Assembly (NCBI GenBank): GCA_041389885.1
Contig: JAWKRB010000054.1
Span: forward strand, 1 to 21,784
Origin: JAWKRB01 sp041389885
GTDB taxonomy: Bacteria; Myxococcota_A; Polyangia; Polyangiales; Ga0077539
Length of the DNA stretch: 21,784 nucleotides
Reading direction: 5' to 3'
Shown: one piece after another, positions 1 to 7,638 of the stretch
Position numbering within the stretch: position 1 is the first letter of the stretch
How the letters are laid out: each line of letters starts with the position of its first letter
The notes under the pieces: generated by a model
Database searches by the model: none
Told to the model about the DNA's origin: nothing
The model's input: only the letters and a program-made list of their open reading frames with translations
Made by a program: the position numbers and the translations under genes

Positions 1-1005
1 CTGCTCCTTCGCACGAGCGCGAAACGCGAGGATCTCTTCGACGGTGGAGCCGTACTTGCGCTTGAGCCGGTTGAGCCTCTGGAGCTGGTCTTCGACCTCG
101 GCGAGGGCCTCGGGGTCGGCGCGCACGCCGCGGGCGTAGCGACCGAGCTCGCGCGCGGCCTCTTGCACGAGCGTGTGCGCCTGCGCCACGAGGTCGAGGG
201 GCCCCTGCAGCGCGGGGTCGAAGGCCACGAGGCGCTGCAGCGAGTCGCGCGCCACCGACAGCTCATCGAGCACCGCCCCGTCGCGGGCGTAGAGCGCGTC
301 TTCGGCCGCGGCGCTGCCCTCGGCGAGGCGCGCGGCGTGGCGGAGCCGGTCGCGGGTGATGCCCCACTGCTCCTCGACGCCGGGCGCGAGGGGGAGCTCG
401 TCGATCTCTTTGAGCTGGTAGCGCAGCAGGTCTTCGCGGTCGGCGCGCTGCCGGATGTCTTGCAGCACGCGCTCGAGGGCCGCGGTGGCGTCGGCGAAGG
501 CCGCGTGCGCCGCGGTCATCGCCGCGCGCTGGGGCTCGAGGCGCGCCGAGGCGTCGAGGAGCGCGAGGTGATGCGCGGGGTCGGTGAGGGTCTGCTGGTC
601 GTGCTGCGAGGTCACGTCGGCGAGGCCCGCGGTGAGCGACGCGAGCTGCGCGAGGGAGACCATGCGCCCGTTGAGGTACGCGCGAGAGCGGCCGCCGGTG
701 CGCTCGTTGCCCACGATGCGCCGCACCACGAGCTCATCCTCCCAGGCGATGCCGGCGTCTTCGAAGCGGAGCCTGCGCGGGTCGTCGCCGCGGGCCGAGA
801 ACACCGCGGTGACCTCGGCCTCGCGGGCGCCGGTGCGCACCACGTCGGTGGCGGATGTGCGCGCGCCCAGCACCATGGTGAGCGCGTCGACGAGGATCGA
901 CTTCCCCGCCCCCGTCTCCCCGGTGACGACGTTGAGACCCGGGCCAAACGCGACCTCGACCTCGTGGATGATCGCGAGATCTCGTACCTGCAGGGACAGC
1001 AGCAT
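1..1005 (-). CDS. recN: DNA repair protein RecN (partial, 3' end outside window)
   Basis: RecN is an SMC-like ATPase that acts in recombinational repair of double-strand breaks. Translation from the ATG at 1005 opens with LLSLQVRDLAIIHEVEV and a Walker A motif GETGAGKS near residues 29-36, followed by ILVDALTMVLGAR, which is the classic RecN N-terminus. Further on, SQHDQQTLTDPAHHLALLD (about residue 130) and a long helical coiled-coil stretch match the family order. The frame is open through position 1, giving 335 codons of a family usually about 550-570 residues, so the Walker B/C-terminal ATPase half lies outside. The start fits the conserved LxxLxIxNxAII beginning; no clear Shine-Dalgarno is visible upstream. 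Family assignment is firm; expression and regulation cannot be judged. Confidence 0.95.
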   Translation of the reverse strand, partial: MLLSLQVRDLAIIHEVEVAFGPGLNVVTGETGAGKSILVDALTMVLGARTSATDVVRTGAREAEVTAVFSARGDDPRRLRFEDAGIAWEDELVVRRIVGNERTGGRSRAYLNGRMVSLAQLASLTAGLADVTSQHDQQTLTDPAHHLALLDASARLEPQRAAMTAAHAAFADATAALERVLQDIRQRADREDLLRYQLKEIDELPLAPGVEEQWGITRDRLRHAARLAEGSAAAEDALYARDGAVLDELSVARDSLQRLVAFDPALQGPLDLVAQAHTLVQEAARELGRYARGVRADPEALAEVEDQLQRLNRLKRKYGSTVEEILAFRARAKEQ

Positions 1006-1322
1006 AGGGGTGATTACCCAGGGGCGTAGCGCCTGCGCCCCCCGACGGTCAATCTCCCGACGCGCCATCGGGGACGTTGGCTGTCCACCCCCGCGCGCGG
1101 GGGCGATTTCCGGAGGTCACGCGCGCTCCGCGGCGGGGAATTCCGACCGGGGTGAGAGGGCGTGGAGGGGGATCGGCGCGGGTCTGAGTGGTGCTCCGCG
1201 GGGCGCTCGCTCGCCGAGGTGCGCTGCACGATCGCGCGGGGAGGCCGAGGGAGAGACGGACAGACGGGGCTCGTCTCCGCCCGACGCGCGCGAGGGCGTC
1301 GTCGGGCGGAGATCGGAGGGGA
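1006..1322. other. Intergenic region between recN and the large lipoprotein gene
   Basis: The space holds the upstream region of recN (leftmost part) and the 3' flank of the minus-strand lipoprotein gene. Apart from the hairpin at 1274-1312 I see no gene; the ORFs that cross it have no recognisable product and look like high-GC chance frames. Confidence 0.5.
1274..1312 (-). terminator. Strong stem-loop downstream of the large lipoprotein gene
   Basis: Positions 1274-1286 and 1300-1312 form a perfect 13-bp inverted repeat (tctccgcccgacg against its complement) with a 13-nt loop. It lies 11 bases beyond the stop codon of the minus-strand lipoprotein gene. There is no T-tract after it, so it is a terminator or mRNA 3'-end stabiliser by position and stem strength only. 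Confidence 0.55.
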
Positions 1323-3548
1323 TCAGGGGATCTGGAAGCGCATGTTGTAACGCATGCCGGCGCTCTGAACGAGCCCGTCGGAGAACACCAGGCCGACGCC
1401 GCGCGGGGTCGCGAGGCCGGACAGCCGCGAGCCGCGCTGCAGGGTGTCGAGGGCGCCGATGTTGGCGCCAGCGATGATCGGGATCACGCCGCGGCAGTCG
1501 ACGCCGGCGCCCGAGCCGTCGTCGTTGCAGCCGACCTGAGCGCCGGTCTGCGCGCTGCGGACGTACATCACCGGGTCGAAGTTGGCGGTGCTGCTCGAGG
1601 TCAGGCGACGGATGAAGAACGCGCCGGGGTCGCTGCGGCAGGTGCTGAAGAGCTGGGTCTGCCCCGTCGCGCCGCAGGTGAGGAACCACGAGACGTTCTC
1701 GGTGCTGGAGGAGCCGCCGCAGGTGCCCGCCGCGGCGCTCGCGCCCGTGGGGAGGGTCACGGTGCCGGTGTTGCCCGTGCCGCTGAGGCGCGCGTTGGTG
1801 AAGGAGCGGCCGATGTCCGAGCGGACGTACTGCAGCCGCAGGGTGAACGCGCCGGCGCCGCAGCCGCCGACGGCCACGTAGTAGGTGCCCGCCGCGAGGA
1901 CGCCCGCGGTGCGCGACTGCAGGCCGCTGGTGAAGCCGCCGCCGGTGCCGCAGCCCGCGTCGTCATTGCAGAGGCCCGCCGAGGCGAAGCCGGTGCCCGC
2001 CTGCCCAGGGAGCGCGGTGCCCGAGGAGTTCGTGAGGTAGAGCGAGGTGTCGTACGCGGAGCCCGCGGTGTCGAGGTACACGAGGCCCGCGGCGGGGGTC
2101 GTGAAGCGGTACCAGACGTTGCCGCCCGAGGTGCAGCCGCACGGCACGGTGGGGCCGTCGTTCGTCGCGTTGGTGGTGTTGCCGGTGACCGTGACCTCAC
2201 GCGCGGTGTTCGGCGTGATCACGATGGCGCTCGTGCGGTTGTCGTTGGTGGGGCGGCAGACGCCCGCGGTGCAACGCGTGCCGGTGCCGCAGGCGTTGCC
2301 GCAGGAGCCGCAGTTCGCGTTGTCGGTCTGGAAGGTCGTGAGCGCGACGCAGCGGCCGCCGCAGCTCGTGGTGCCCGCGCCGCAGAGCGAGTTGCAGACG
2401 CCCGCGCTGCAGGTGGCGGGCGCGGTGCAGCGGGTGCCGCAGCGGCCGCAGTTCGCGATGTCGGTGCTGGTGTTCACGCAGGCGCTGCCGCAGAGCGTCT
2501 GGCCCCGGGGGCAGGCGCACACGCCGGCGGTGCAGGTCTGCGCCGAGGGGCAGCGAGTGCCACACATGCCGCAGTTGGCCTCGTCGGTGCGGGTGTCGAC
2601 GCACGCGCCGCCGCAGGCGGTGCGGCCCGTCGGACAGGCGCAGCGGCCGGCCTGACAGGTCTGGCCGTTCGCGCAGGTGGTGCCGCAGGCGCCGCAGTTG
2701 GCGTTGTCGGTCTGCACGTCGAGGCAGGTCGGCATGCCGTTGACCATGCAGGTCAGCCGGGGGGCCACGCAGGTCGAGCGGCACATGCCGCCCATGCAGG
2801 CCTCGCCGACGCCGCACACCGTGCCGCAGGCGCCGCAGTTCGAATGGTCGACCGTGGCGTCGACGCAGGTCGAGACGCCCATGGTCGTGCAGCGGGTCTG
2901 CCCCGAGGGGCACGCCGGCGGCTGGCACACGCCCATGCCGCAGGTGTCACCGGCAGCGCAGGCCGTGCCGCAGGCGCCGCAGTTCGCGGTGCTGGTCTGG
3001 GTGTCGACGCAGGTCGGCTTCGGCGCCGTCGGGGTGCAGTCGGTCTGACCGGCGCGGCACATGCGCGGGTCGGCGCAAGTGCCGCTGTTGCAGACCTGGC
3101 CCGCGCCGCAGACGTTGACGCAGCCGCCGCAGTGGCTCACGTCGGTCATGGTGTTGACGCAGCCGCCGCCGCAGGAGGTCTCGCCCGACATGCAGGTGAC
3201 CGTCGGGGTGCAGACGCCGGCGCGGCAGGTCTCGGCGCCGCCGCACGCGCGGTCGCACGCGCCGCAGTGGGTGTTGCTGGTCTGCGGGTCGACGCAGCCG
3301 CCGCCACAAAGGATCTCGCCGCTCTGACAGGTCGGGGGCACGTCCTTGGGAGGCGTGACGACGTCCTCCATCGGCGTGACCACGTCCTCCATCGGCGTGA
3401 CCACGTCCTCCATCGGCGTGACGATGTCTTCAGGCGTGACGACGTCCTGCCCAACGCCAGAGTCTCCTTCGACCGTGGGGGTGGAGCTGCCGCAGGCCGC
3501 CAGGCCTGAGATGACGAACGCAAGGAACGGTTTGTGTAGCTGCGTCAT
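1323..3548 (-). CDS. Secreted Cys-rich lipoprotein with eight Cys modules and two C-terminal beta-type domains
   Basis: This is a 741-residue predicted surface lipoprotein. The ATG at 3548 gives a lipoprotein signal peptide: MTQLHKP, a hydrophobic core, then lipobox LAAC with Cys19. The open frame extends further upstream, but that part is Arg/Ala-rich and not signal-like. Residues about 30-65 are an acidic linker with 7-residue repeats (VTPMEDV). About 70-430 hold eight modules of about 40-48 residues with the pattern CxxGxxxCGGxCVDxxTDxxNCGxCGxxCxxGxxCxxGxC. These are common in myxobacterial secreted proteins and are sometimes misannotated as 'tryptophan synthase alpha chain'. The C-terminal part has NVWYRF, YDTSLYL and AGTYYVAVGG strings like PPC (pre-peptidase C-terminal) domains, then a second related but diverged domain. 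Function is unknown; adhesion or ligand binding at the outer membrane is a guess. The start sits 2 bases from the conserved repeat at 3551-3615. Confidence 0.85.
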   Translation of the reverse strand: MTQLHKPFLAFVISGLAACGSSTPTVEGDSGVGQDVVTPEDIVTPMEDVVTPMEDVVTPMEDVVTPPKDVPPTCQSGEILCGGGCVDPQTSNTHCGACDRACGGAETCRAGVCTPTVTCMSGETSCGGGCVNTMTDVSHCGGCVNVCGAGQVCNSGTCADPRMCRAGQTDCTPTAPKPTCVDTQTSTANCGACGTACAAGDTCGMGVCQPPACPSGQTRCTTMGVSTCVDATVDHSNCGACGTVCGVGEACMGGMCRSTCVAPRLTCMVNGMPTCLDVQTDNANCGACGTTCANGQTCQAGRCACPTGRTACGGACVDTRTDEANCGMCGTRCPSAQTCTAGVCACPRGQTLCGSACVNTSTDIANCGRCGTRCTAPATCSAGVCNSLCGAGTTSCGGRCVALTTFQTDNANCGSCGNACGTGTRCTAGVCRPTNDNRTSAIVITPNTAREVTVTGNTTNATNDGPTVPCGCTSGGNVWYRFTTPAAGLVYLDTAGSAYDTSLYLTNSSGTALPGQAGTGFASAGLCNDDAGCGTGGGFTSGLQSRTAGVLAAGTYYVAVGGCGAGAFTLRLQYVRSDIGRSFTNARLSGTGNTGTVTLPTGASAAAGTCGGSSSTENVSWFLTCGATGQTQLFSTCRSDPGAFFIRRLTSSSTANFDPVMYVRSAQTGAQVGCNDDGSGAGVDCRGVIPIIAGANIGALDTLQRGSRLSGLATPRGVGLVFSDGLVQSAGMRYNMRFQIP
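3355..3435 (-). repeat. In-gene tandem repeat, 21-bp unit
   Basis: Three near-identical 21-bp units (3355-3375, 3376-3396, 3397-3417) and a shortened fourth (3418-3435) lie inside the lipoprotein gene. They encode the 7-residue VTPMEDV repeat in the linker just after the lipidated N-terminus. Identical second and third units suggest recent slippage, so linker length may vary between strains. Confidence 0.9.
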
Positions 3549-3550
3549 GA

Positions 3551-3615
3551 GAGGACAAGTAACCCAGCGGGTTGCACCCGGCGAGCACCTCCGCAACCGT
3601 GCCCTTCGCGTCCTC
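3551..3615 (-). repeat. Dispersed intergenic repeat R, copy 1
   Basis: On the minus strand this reads a block centred on GGAGGTGCTCGCCGGG followed by a CGGGT-GCA-ACCCG dyad and ending in TTACTTGTCCTC. The same block recurs at 5484, 9193 and 21480. Here it ends 2 bases before the lipoprotein start codon at 3548. In frame it reads VAEVLAGCNPLGYLSS. Confidence 0.75.
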
Positions 3616-3879
3616 CGCGGATGAGATCCACGCGTCCCGCCACGGCGAGTCTCTCTGAAATGCGCGCGGCCACGGCCCGCGCGTCCCGCCCTGCCGTCTC
3701 GCCACGCGGTCCGCTCGGACGCGGCCCGCGCGGCCCGTGCTGTCGCCCAATCCTCTGCGGCCCAGGCGGTTGCGGCACGCTCTGCCTTGATCACGCGGCT
3801 GCGCGATGCGTGCGCAGGAGCGACCTGGGAGAAGAGCGCGTGTGTCGCGGCCGGGAGGGGCGCGGGGCGCGCGGGGCGC

Positions 3880-4000
3880 GTCGACGTCTCACACGCGCTG
3901 CAGCAGCGTCGCCTGGTCCCACGTCGTCAGCCTTGCCCGCTGCACCGCCGCGATCCCCGAGGACCACGCGCTCGCCTCGACCTCAACCGCGCCGGAGTGA
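3880..4000 (-). mobile_element. IS91-family transposase 3' remnant A
   Basis: On the minus strand the sequence translates as AWSSGIAAVQRARLTTWDQATLLQRV, then a stop, then DVDA. This matches the other tails in the window and the W-x-x-LL-RRV-x-x-VD segment that precedes the C-terminal zinc-finger-like CxxCGG of IS91-type (Y2) transposases. The Trp codon is a TGA here. Similarity stops right after, so the Cys motif and the terminal block are lost. The rest of 3616-4098 shows no gene. Confidence 0.6.
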
Positions 4001-4098
4001 GCGGCCTACGACCGCCTCGCGACCGGAGCGTCGTGACCCGGCGCGGCGCCTGCGCCGTTCGTTGACGGGGTCGAGGCCATGGGTAGTCTGCCGTCGGC

Positions 4099-4869
4099 AT
4101 GACGTATCGCGCGCCCGACCCACCGACCCCCTGCTTCACCTTCGACGCCGTGCGGGGGCGGGTGGCGCGGGGCACCGTCATCGCGGCCGCGTTGCTCATG
4201 GCGCTGAACCTCTCCGCGGCGGCGTGGCTCCTCTTCGACCACTACGGCTTCGTGACGCGCGCGTGGGCGCGGCGCTCCTTCGCCCTCCGCCCCGAGGTGT
4301 GGGGCACCGCGCTCGTGTGGCTCCTCTTGCCGTTGTCCGTGGCCTTCCTCGTACGCGCTGTGGCGAGGGCGCGGCGCAACGCATCACCCGCAGTCGATCG
4401 TGCGCTCGCGCGTCACGGTGACCCTGTCCACGTGGCCCGGGAGGTGGAGCGCGAGGTCGCCGCGGCGTCGGAGACCTTTGGCGACGTGACGCTCACGGCG
4501 CACTGGCTCCTCCACGAGCGGCCCCTCGGCGTCGACCTCGTGCGGGTCGAGGAGATCGCGTGGGTGTACGCCCGCGACACCGACCATCGCGTCAATGGCA
4601 TCAAGGTCGCGGCCACGCGGGGGGTCGCGGTGCACACCCGGTCGGCGCCCTACGACGCGGTCGCGCTCGCGCTCCCGTGCAGCGCCGACGACCGCCCCCG
4701 GCTGTTCGCGGGCCTCGCCGACCGCGCGCCGTGGTGCCTGCTGGGATACTCCGCCGACCGCGCCGACCGCTGGGCGCGCGACCGCGCCGGGCTGCTGGCT
4801 GCGATCGATCGCAGCGCAGACGCCTCGAGGTCGGCGGCTGGCGCGACGGCCTCCGACCGTCCGGGGTGA
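4099..4869 (+). CDS. Two-TM membrane protein of unknown function
   Basis: I do not recognise this 256-residue protein with confidence. Two hydrophobic segments (about residues 24-46 and 68-87) are separated by a short Arg-rich loop and followed by a soluble C-terminal domain of about 165 residues. That domain contains LLHERPLGVDLVRVEEIAWVY, a layout seen in small proteins with two N-terminal TM helices and a PH-like or DUF6709-like domain. The start is the ATG at 4099, chosen because the hydrophobic segments follow closely. A TAGTCT box lies 9 bases upstream and no Shine-Dalgarno is seen. The gene converges on the lipoprotein gene at 4874-5473 with only 4 bases between the stops. The intergenic space upstream contains IS91 remnant A. 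Real coding is likely from frame length and sensible hydropathy; function is unknown. Confidence 0.7.
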   Translation: MTYRAPDPPTPCFTFDAVRGRVARGTVIAAALLMALNLSAAAWLLFDHYGFVTRAWARRSFALRPEVWGTALVWLLLPLSVAFLVRAVARARRNASPAVDRALARHGDPVHVAREVEREVAAASETFGDVTLTAHWLLHERPLGVDLVRVEEIAWVYARDTDHRVNGIKVAATRGVAVHTRSAPYDAVALALPCSADDRPRLFAGLADRAPWCLLGYSADRADRWARDRAGLLAAIDRSADASRSAAGATASDRPG

Positions 4870-4873
4870 GCGC

Positions 4874-5473
4874 TCAACGGACGCAGTTGCCGGTCGCGAT
4901 GAGCCGGCGCAGCGCGCAGGCCGCGACGGCGCGATCGGGGCCCTCGCAGTTCCACGCGAAGCCGTTGGGGGCGGTGCCCGCGAAGGAGCCCTCCCGGACG
5001 CAGCCGTTGCCGTCGAGGGGCGGGCCGCACACGCCCGTCACGGGGTCGCAGCGGCCCTCGATCTTGACGTAGTAGTCGCACGCGCAGCGCGGACAGAGGG
5101 CGCCGTCAAACACCCAGCAGCCCTCCAGCTCGTTGCGCAGCCCGCACGCAAACACGTCCTCGTTCGAGGCCGTCGCGGCGTTGCGAAACACCGCCCCGCA
5201 CCCGCCGTCCGGCGCTGGGACGTCGCGTGAGGGCGCAGGCACGTCGGGCGGCACGGGCACGTCGGGCGGCACGGGCACGTCGGGCAGGGGCACGTCGGGC
5301 GGGGCAACGCCGCGGTCGAGCGCCTGGGTGCCGCCATCGGTCGCGGCGGTGGGCGTGTCGATCGGCGTCCCCGCGTCGCTGGCGGACGCGAGGGAGCTGC
5401 GGGCACCGCAGGCCGCGAGGCCGTGGAGCAGCACGAGGGCAGCCAGCGAGCGATGCGCGAGGAGCGACGACAC
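4874..5473 (-). CDS. Small Cys-rich lipoprotein with PDVP linker
   Basis: This is a 199-residue predicted lipoprotein exported by the general secretory pathway and lipidated at Cys22 (lipobox LAAC after a run of Leu/Ala). It starts at the GTG at 5473; the frame upstream runs into repeat R and the IS91 remnant. Residues about 30-90 are a low-complexity Pro/Asp/Val linker with PPDVP repeats. The C-terminal about 105 residues carry ten regularly spaced cysteines (for example CPRCACDYYV, CDPVTGVCGPP, NCEGPDRAVAAC), probably a small disulfide-stabilised domain. No enzymatic motif is visible. It follows repeat R copy 2 by 10 bases and IS91 remnant B by about 180 bases, the same arrangement as the large lipoprotein gene. 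Function is unknown. Confidence 0.8.
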   Translation of the reverse strand: MSSLLAHRSLAALVLLHGLAACGARSSLASASDAGTPIDTPTAATDGGTQALDRGVAPPDVPLPDVPVPPDVPVPPDVPAPSRDVPAPDGGCGAVFRNAATASNEDVFACGLRNELEGCWVFDGALCPRCACDYYVKIEGRCDPVTGVCGPPLDGNGCVREGSFAGTAPNGFAWNCEGPDRAVAACALRRLIATGNCVR

Positions 5474-5483
5474 GACGACGACA

Positions 5484-5611
5484 GAGGGGATCAGTACCCC
5501 AACGGGTTACGCCCGGCGAGCACCTCCGCGGCCACTCCGCTGGCGCCCCTGAAGGCGACGAAATGCCCCTTTGTGCGAAGCGAGCTCGCCCTCCCCGTAC
5601 GCACACTCGCG
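5484..5611 (-). repeat. Dispersed intergenic repeat R, copy 2 (long form)
   Basis: This shares the R core with copies 1, 3 and 4. It also extends about 70 bases further 5' (minus strand) in near-identity with copy 4, from GAGTGTGCGTACGGGGAGG through GAGCTCGCTTCGCACAA. Relative to copy 4 there is a small indel in the AAAGGGG run that shifts frame. It ends 10 bases before the GTG start at 5473. Confidence 0.8.
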
Positions 5612-5654
5612 CCACACCCTGACCATTTCGCGAAGCTACGTCAGCTCTGCCCCC

Positions 5655-5880
5655 CGCCGCGCGCCGCGCGCAGACGTCATCCTCCCGCACGACCCGCACT
5701 TCAGCGTGTCGACACCCCACGCCCGCTGCAGCAGGGTTGGCCAGTCTCGCGTCGTCAGCCTTGCCCGCCGCACCGCCGCGTTCCCCGAGGACCACGCGCT
5801 CGGCTCGACCTCGTGGCTGCCCGCCGCCACGGTGCCGGAGTGGCGTCCGAGTGGCGGCGCGACGTACGCCGTGAGAACAC
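5655..5880 (-). mobile_element. IS91-family transposase 3' remnant B (internal deletion)
   Basis: The minus-strand translation reads EVEPSAWSSG, LTTRDWPTLLQRAWGVDTLKCGSCG and then jumps to RMTSARGARRG. Up to TLKCG it follows the transposase tail. The DNA that follows (TCGTGCGGGAGGATGACGTC) is instead the terminal block found downstream of the stop codon in remnants D and E. About 150-200 bases of coding end have therefore been removed precisely between short GCGGG-like repeats. The Trp codon is intact here, unlike A and D. Confidence 0.65.
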
Positions 5881-5889
5881 CCAACACCG

Positions 5890-6525
5890 ATGCACCCCGA
5901 CCTCGACCGACTCGCCGACGAGCTCTGCGCGAAGCACCACGCGCACACGGTGATCCTCTACGGTTCTCGGGCGCGCGGGAACCCGCGGCCGGCCAGCGAC
6001 GTCGACCTCTTCGTGCTGTGCGACGACGGTCCGGCGACCAGCGACCACCGCCGCTGGGAGGGGCTCTGGCTCGATGCGTGGATCCACCCCCTGCGCGACG
6101 CCGAGCACCCCGAGGAGGGGCTCCTGCGCCTCTGCGGGGGGAAGGTGCTGCGGCAGCGCGACGGGCTTGGCGACGCGCTCCTCGCGCGGGTCGAGGCGAT
6201 GCGCGACGCGGGGCCGCCCCCGCTCACGCTCGAGAAGCGCGCGCTGTGCGCGACGTGGCTGGAGAAGACCGCGGCGCGCGTGCGCGAGGCGTCGCCCGAC
6301 GACCTCGAGGCGCTGCTGCGCCGCGCGGCGCTGCTCAATGAGGCGCTGGAGAGCTACTTCGTGCTGCGAGCGCGCTGGTACCTCGGGCCGCGCGCGGCGC
6401 TGGAACTGCTCGCGAGGGAGGACGCCGCGACGCACGCGTGCTTCGCGGCGGCGTTGAGAGACCCCCGGGGAGACCTCGACGGCCTCGTGCGGCGGGTGAT
6501 CCCTGCGGGGACGGCGACAGGCTGA
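5890..6525 (+). CDS. Nucleotidyltransferase-domain protein (NTP_transf_2 type)
   Basis: This 211-residue cytosolic protein belongs to the polymerase-beta-like nucleotidyltransferase superfamily, which transfers NMP groups to small molecules, proteins or RNA. The signature GSRARG (residues 25-30) followed by SDVDL (36-40) supplies the helix-turn and two metal-binding Asp residues (D37, D39). LDAW (61-64) is a likely third acidic position. Residues about 90-200 are helical, with EALESYFVLRARWYLGPRAALE, resembling the C-terminal helical domain of kanamycin-nucleotidyltransferase-like proteins rather than a separate HEPN antitoxin partner. The ATG at 5890 lies just outside IS91 remnant B, on the opposite strand. 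It is followed 68 bases later by the lipoprotein gene at 6594. The substrate is unknown. A resistance or toxin role cannot be deduced. Confidence 0.8.
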   Translation: MHPDLDRLADELCAKHHAHTVILYGSRARGNPRPASDVDLFVLCDDGPATSDHRRWEGLWLDAWIHPLRDAEHPEEGLLRLCGGKVLRQRDGLGDALLARVEAMRDAGPPPLTLEKRALCATWLEKTAARVREASPDDLEALLRRAALLNEALESYFVLRARWYLGPRAALELLAREDAATHACFAAALRDPRGDLDGLVRRVIPAGTATG

Positions 6526-6593
6526 GCGCGAGGAGCGCGAACCGCGCCGTGTGGGATTCGACAAGGACCGGCACTTCGGCGGACCCTCCGTGG

Positions 6594-7211
6594 ATGAACC
6601 TTCTTCTTCGACTTCGCCCGGCGCTGGTGATCGTGCTCCCCGCGTGCGGCGGGATGACCCCTTCGAGTGACGCGGCCGCGCCCGTCGACGCCGTGGCCGA
6701 GGATCGCGGCGCGACGATCCCCGACGCGCCCGTGATGGACGTGGCCGACGCTGCGACGGCTCCGGTCGACCGCCTCGACGTGTCGATGATCTCCGAGAAC
6801 CCTCCGTTCCCGCTTGATTCGGGCTTCTTTGTGCTCGCAGACGTGTCCGATGCGTCGACGTCGCCCGACGTCTCCCAGCCCGACGCCTTCCAGCCCGATG
6901 CTCCGCCCACGGACTCGGGCTGCCCCGCGGGGCAGCGCTTCTGCGACGGACGCTGCGTCGACGTGGGTCCGCACGCGAACGCGTGTACCTCGTGTGGGCT
7001 GCCGTGCTGCGCGAGCGCCCATTGTATGGGCGGGCGGTGCAACGTGGGGTGCGCGCCCGGTTGGTCGGTGTGTGACGTGCCCCCGATCTCCCCGAACTGC
7101 GAGGGCGGTGGGACCTGCGTGTCCCTGCAAGAAGACCCACGCAACTGCGGTCGGTGCGGCAACGTGTGCCCGACGGGGCAGAGCTGTCGCTCCGGGGCCT
7201 GCGCGCCGTAG
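6594..7211 (+). CDS. Cys-rich lipoprotein
   Basis: This is a 205-residue predicted lipoprotein. The ATG at 6594 gives MNLLLRLRPALVIVLPAC with Cys18 in a slightly atypical lipobox (LPAC, Pro at -3+1). An in-frame start at 6438 would overlap the nucleotidyltransferase gene and give a non-signal N-terminus, so it was not used. Residues 25-110 are an Asp/Ala/Val/Pro-rich linker. The remainder has Cys modules CPAGQRFCDGRCVD and DPRNCGRCGNVCPTGQSCRSGAC, the same module family as in the 741-residue lipoprotein at 1323-3548. It is the only lipoprotein gene here on the plus strand and the only one not preceded by repeat R or an IS91 tail; remnant C lies beyond its 3' end. Function is unknown; surface display is inferred. 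Confidence 0.8.
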   Translation: MNLLLRLRPALVIVLPACGGMTPSSDAAAPVDAVAEDRGATIPDAPVMDVADAATAPVDRLDVSMISENPPFPLDSGFFVLADVSDASTSPDVSQPDAFQPDAPPTDSGCPAGQRFCDGRCVDVGPHANACTSCGLPCCASAHCMGGRCNVGCAPGWSVCDVPPISPNCEGGGTCVSLQEDPRNCGRCGNVCPTGQSCRSGACAP

Positions 7212-7369
7212 CGGCGGGATATGCCCTCCAACGCACTGCGGCCGTGACGCACGCCCGCAGCTTCTGCATCCCCGTCCCGGAGATCGCGGTGAAGCTGACG
7301 AAGCACTCATGATCGGACGTGATTCACCCCTCCCTCCGCGCTCGATCGACTCGCGCTCTCTTCGCCCGC

Positions 7370-7590
7370 CGACGTGCCTCAAGATGCGCTTGACCACGGC
7401 GCGGTCCAAAGATCACGGCGATGAACTTCATGCGCCCGCCGCAGCCCTCGCACTTCAGCGCATCGACACCCCACACCCGCCGCAGCAGGGTTGCCTGGTC
7501 CCACGTCGTCAGCCCTACCCGCCGCGCCGTCCTCCCCGACGGCGCCGGAGTGGAGGTGCTCCCTCTCTTGAAGTGACGGGTCACGCGCCC
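7370..7590 (-). mobile_element. IS91-family transposase 3' remnant C
   Basis: Minus-strand translation gives LTTWDQATLLRRVWGVDALK, then CEGCGGRMKFIAVIF, the best-preserved copy of the C-terminal CxxCGG...IAVI segment of IS91-type transposases. After TTT an extra G shifts frame. The continuation DRAVVKRILRHVGG is found in the next frame. Compared with D, about 47 bases upstream (the AWSSGIAAVRR segment) are deleted. The rest of the gap 7212-7638 (7212-7369 and 7591-7638) shows no gene. Confidence 0.7.
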
Positions 7591-7638
7591 GACCGGGGTG
7601 CCGCCGTCTCTTGACGCGGCGCGCGGGCGCCGGTGCGG

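Noticed and set aside
1006..1229. Small ORFs between recN and the lipoprotein gene
   Set aside because: They are Arg/Pro/Ser-rich with no start signal or recognisable motif.
3355..3435. Possible CRISPR-like array
   Set aside because: The units are contiguous 21-mers without spacers and encode an in-frame peptide repeat.
1188..3509. 773-codon plus-strand ORF opposite the large lipoprotein
   Set aside because: The product is Ala/Gly/Arg/Val-rich with no domain. It is antisense to the clear Cys-module gene and arises from high GC content.
5890..7211. Nucleotidyltransferase plus neighbour as a MNT/HEPN toxin-antitoxin pair
   Set aside because: The next gene is a lipoprotein. The helical domain is in the same polypeptide and resembles aminoglycoside-type nucleotidyltransferases, and no RX4-6H HEPN motif is seen.
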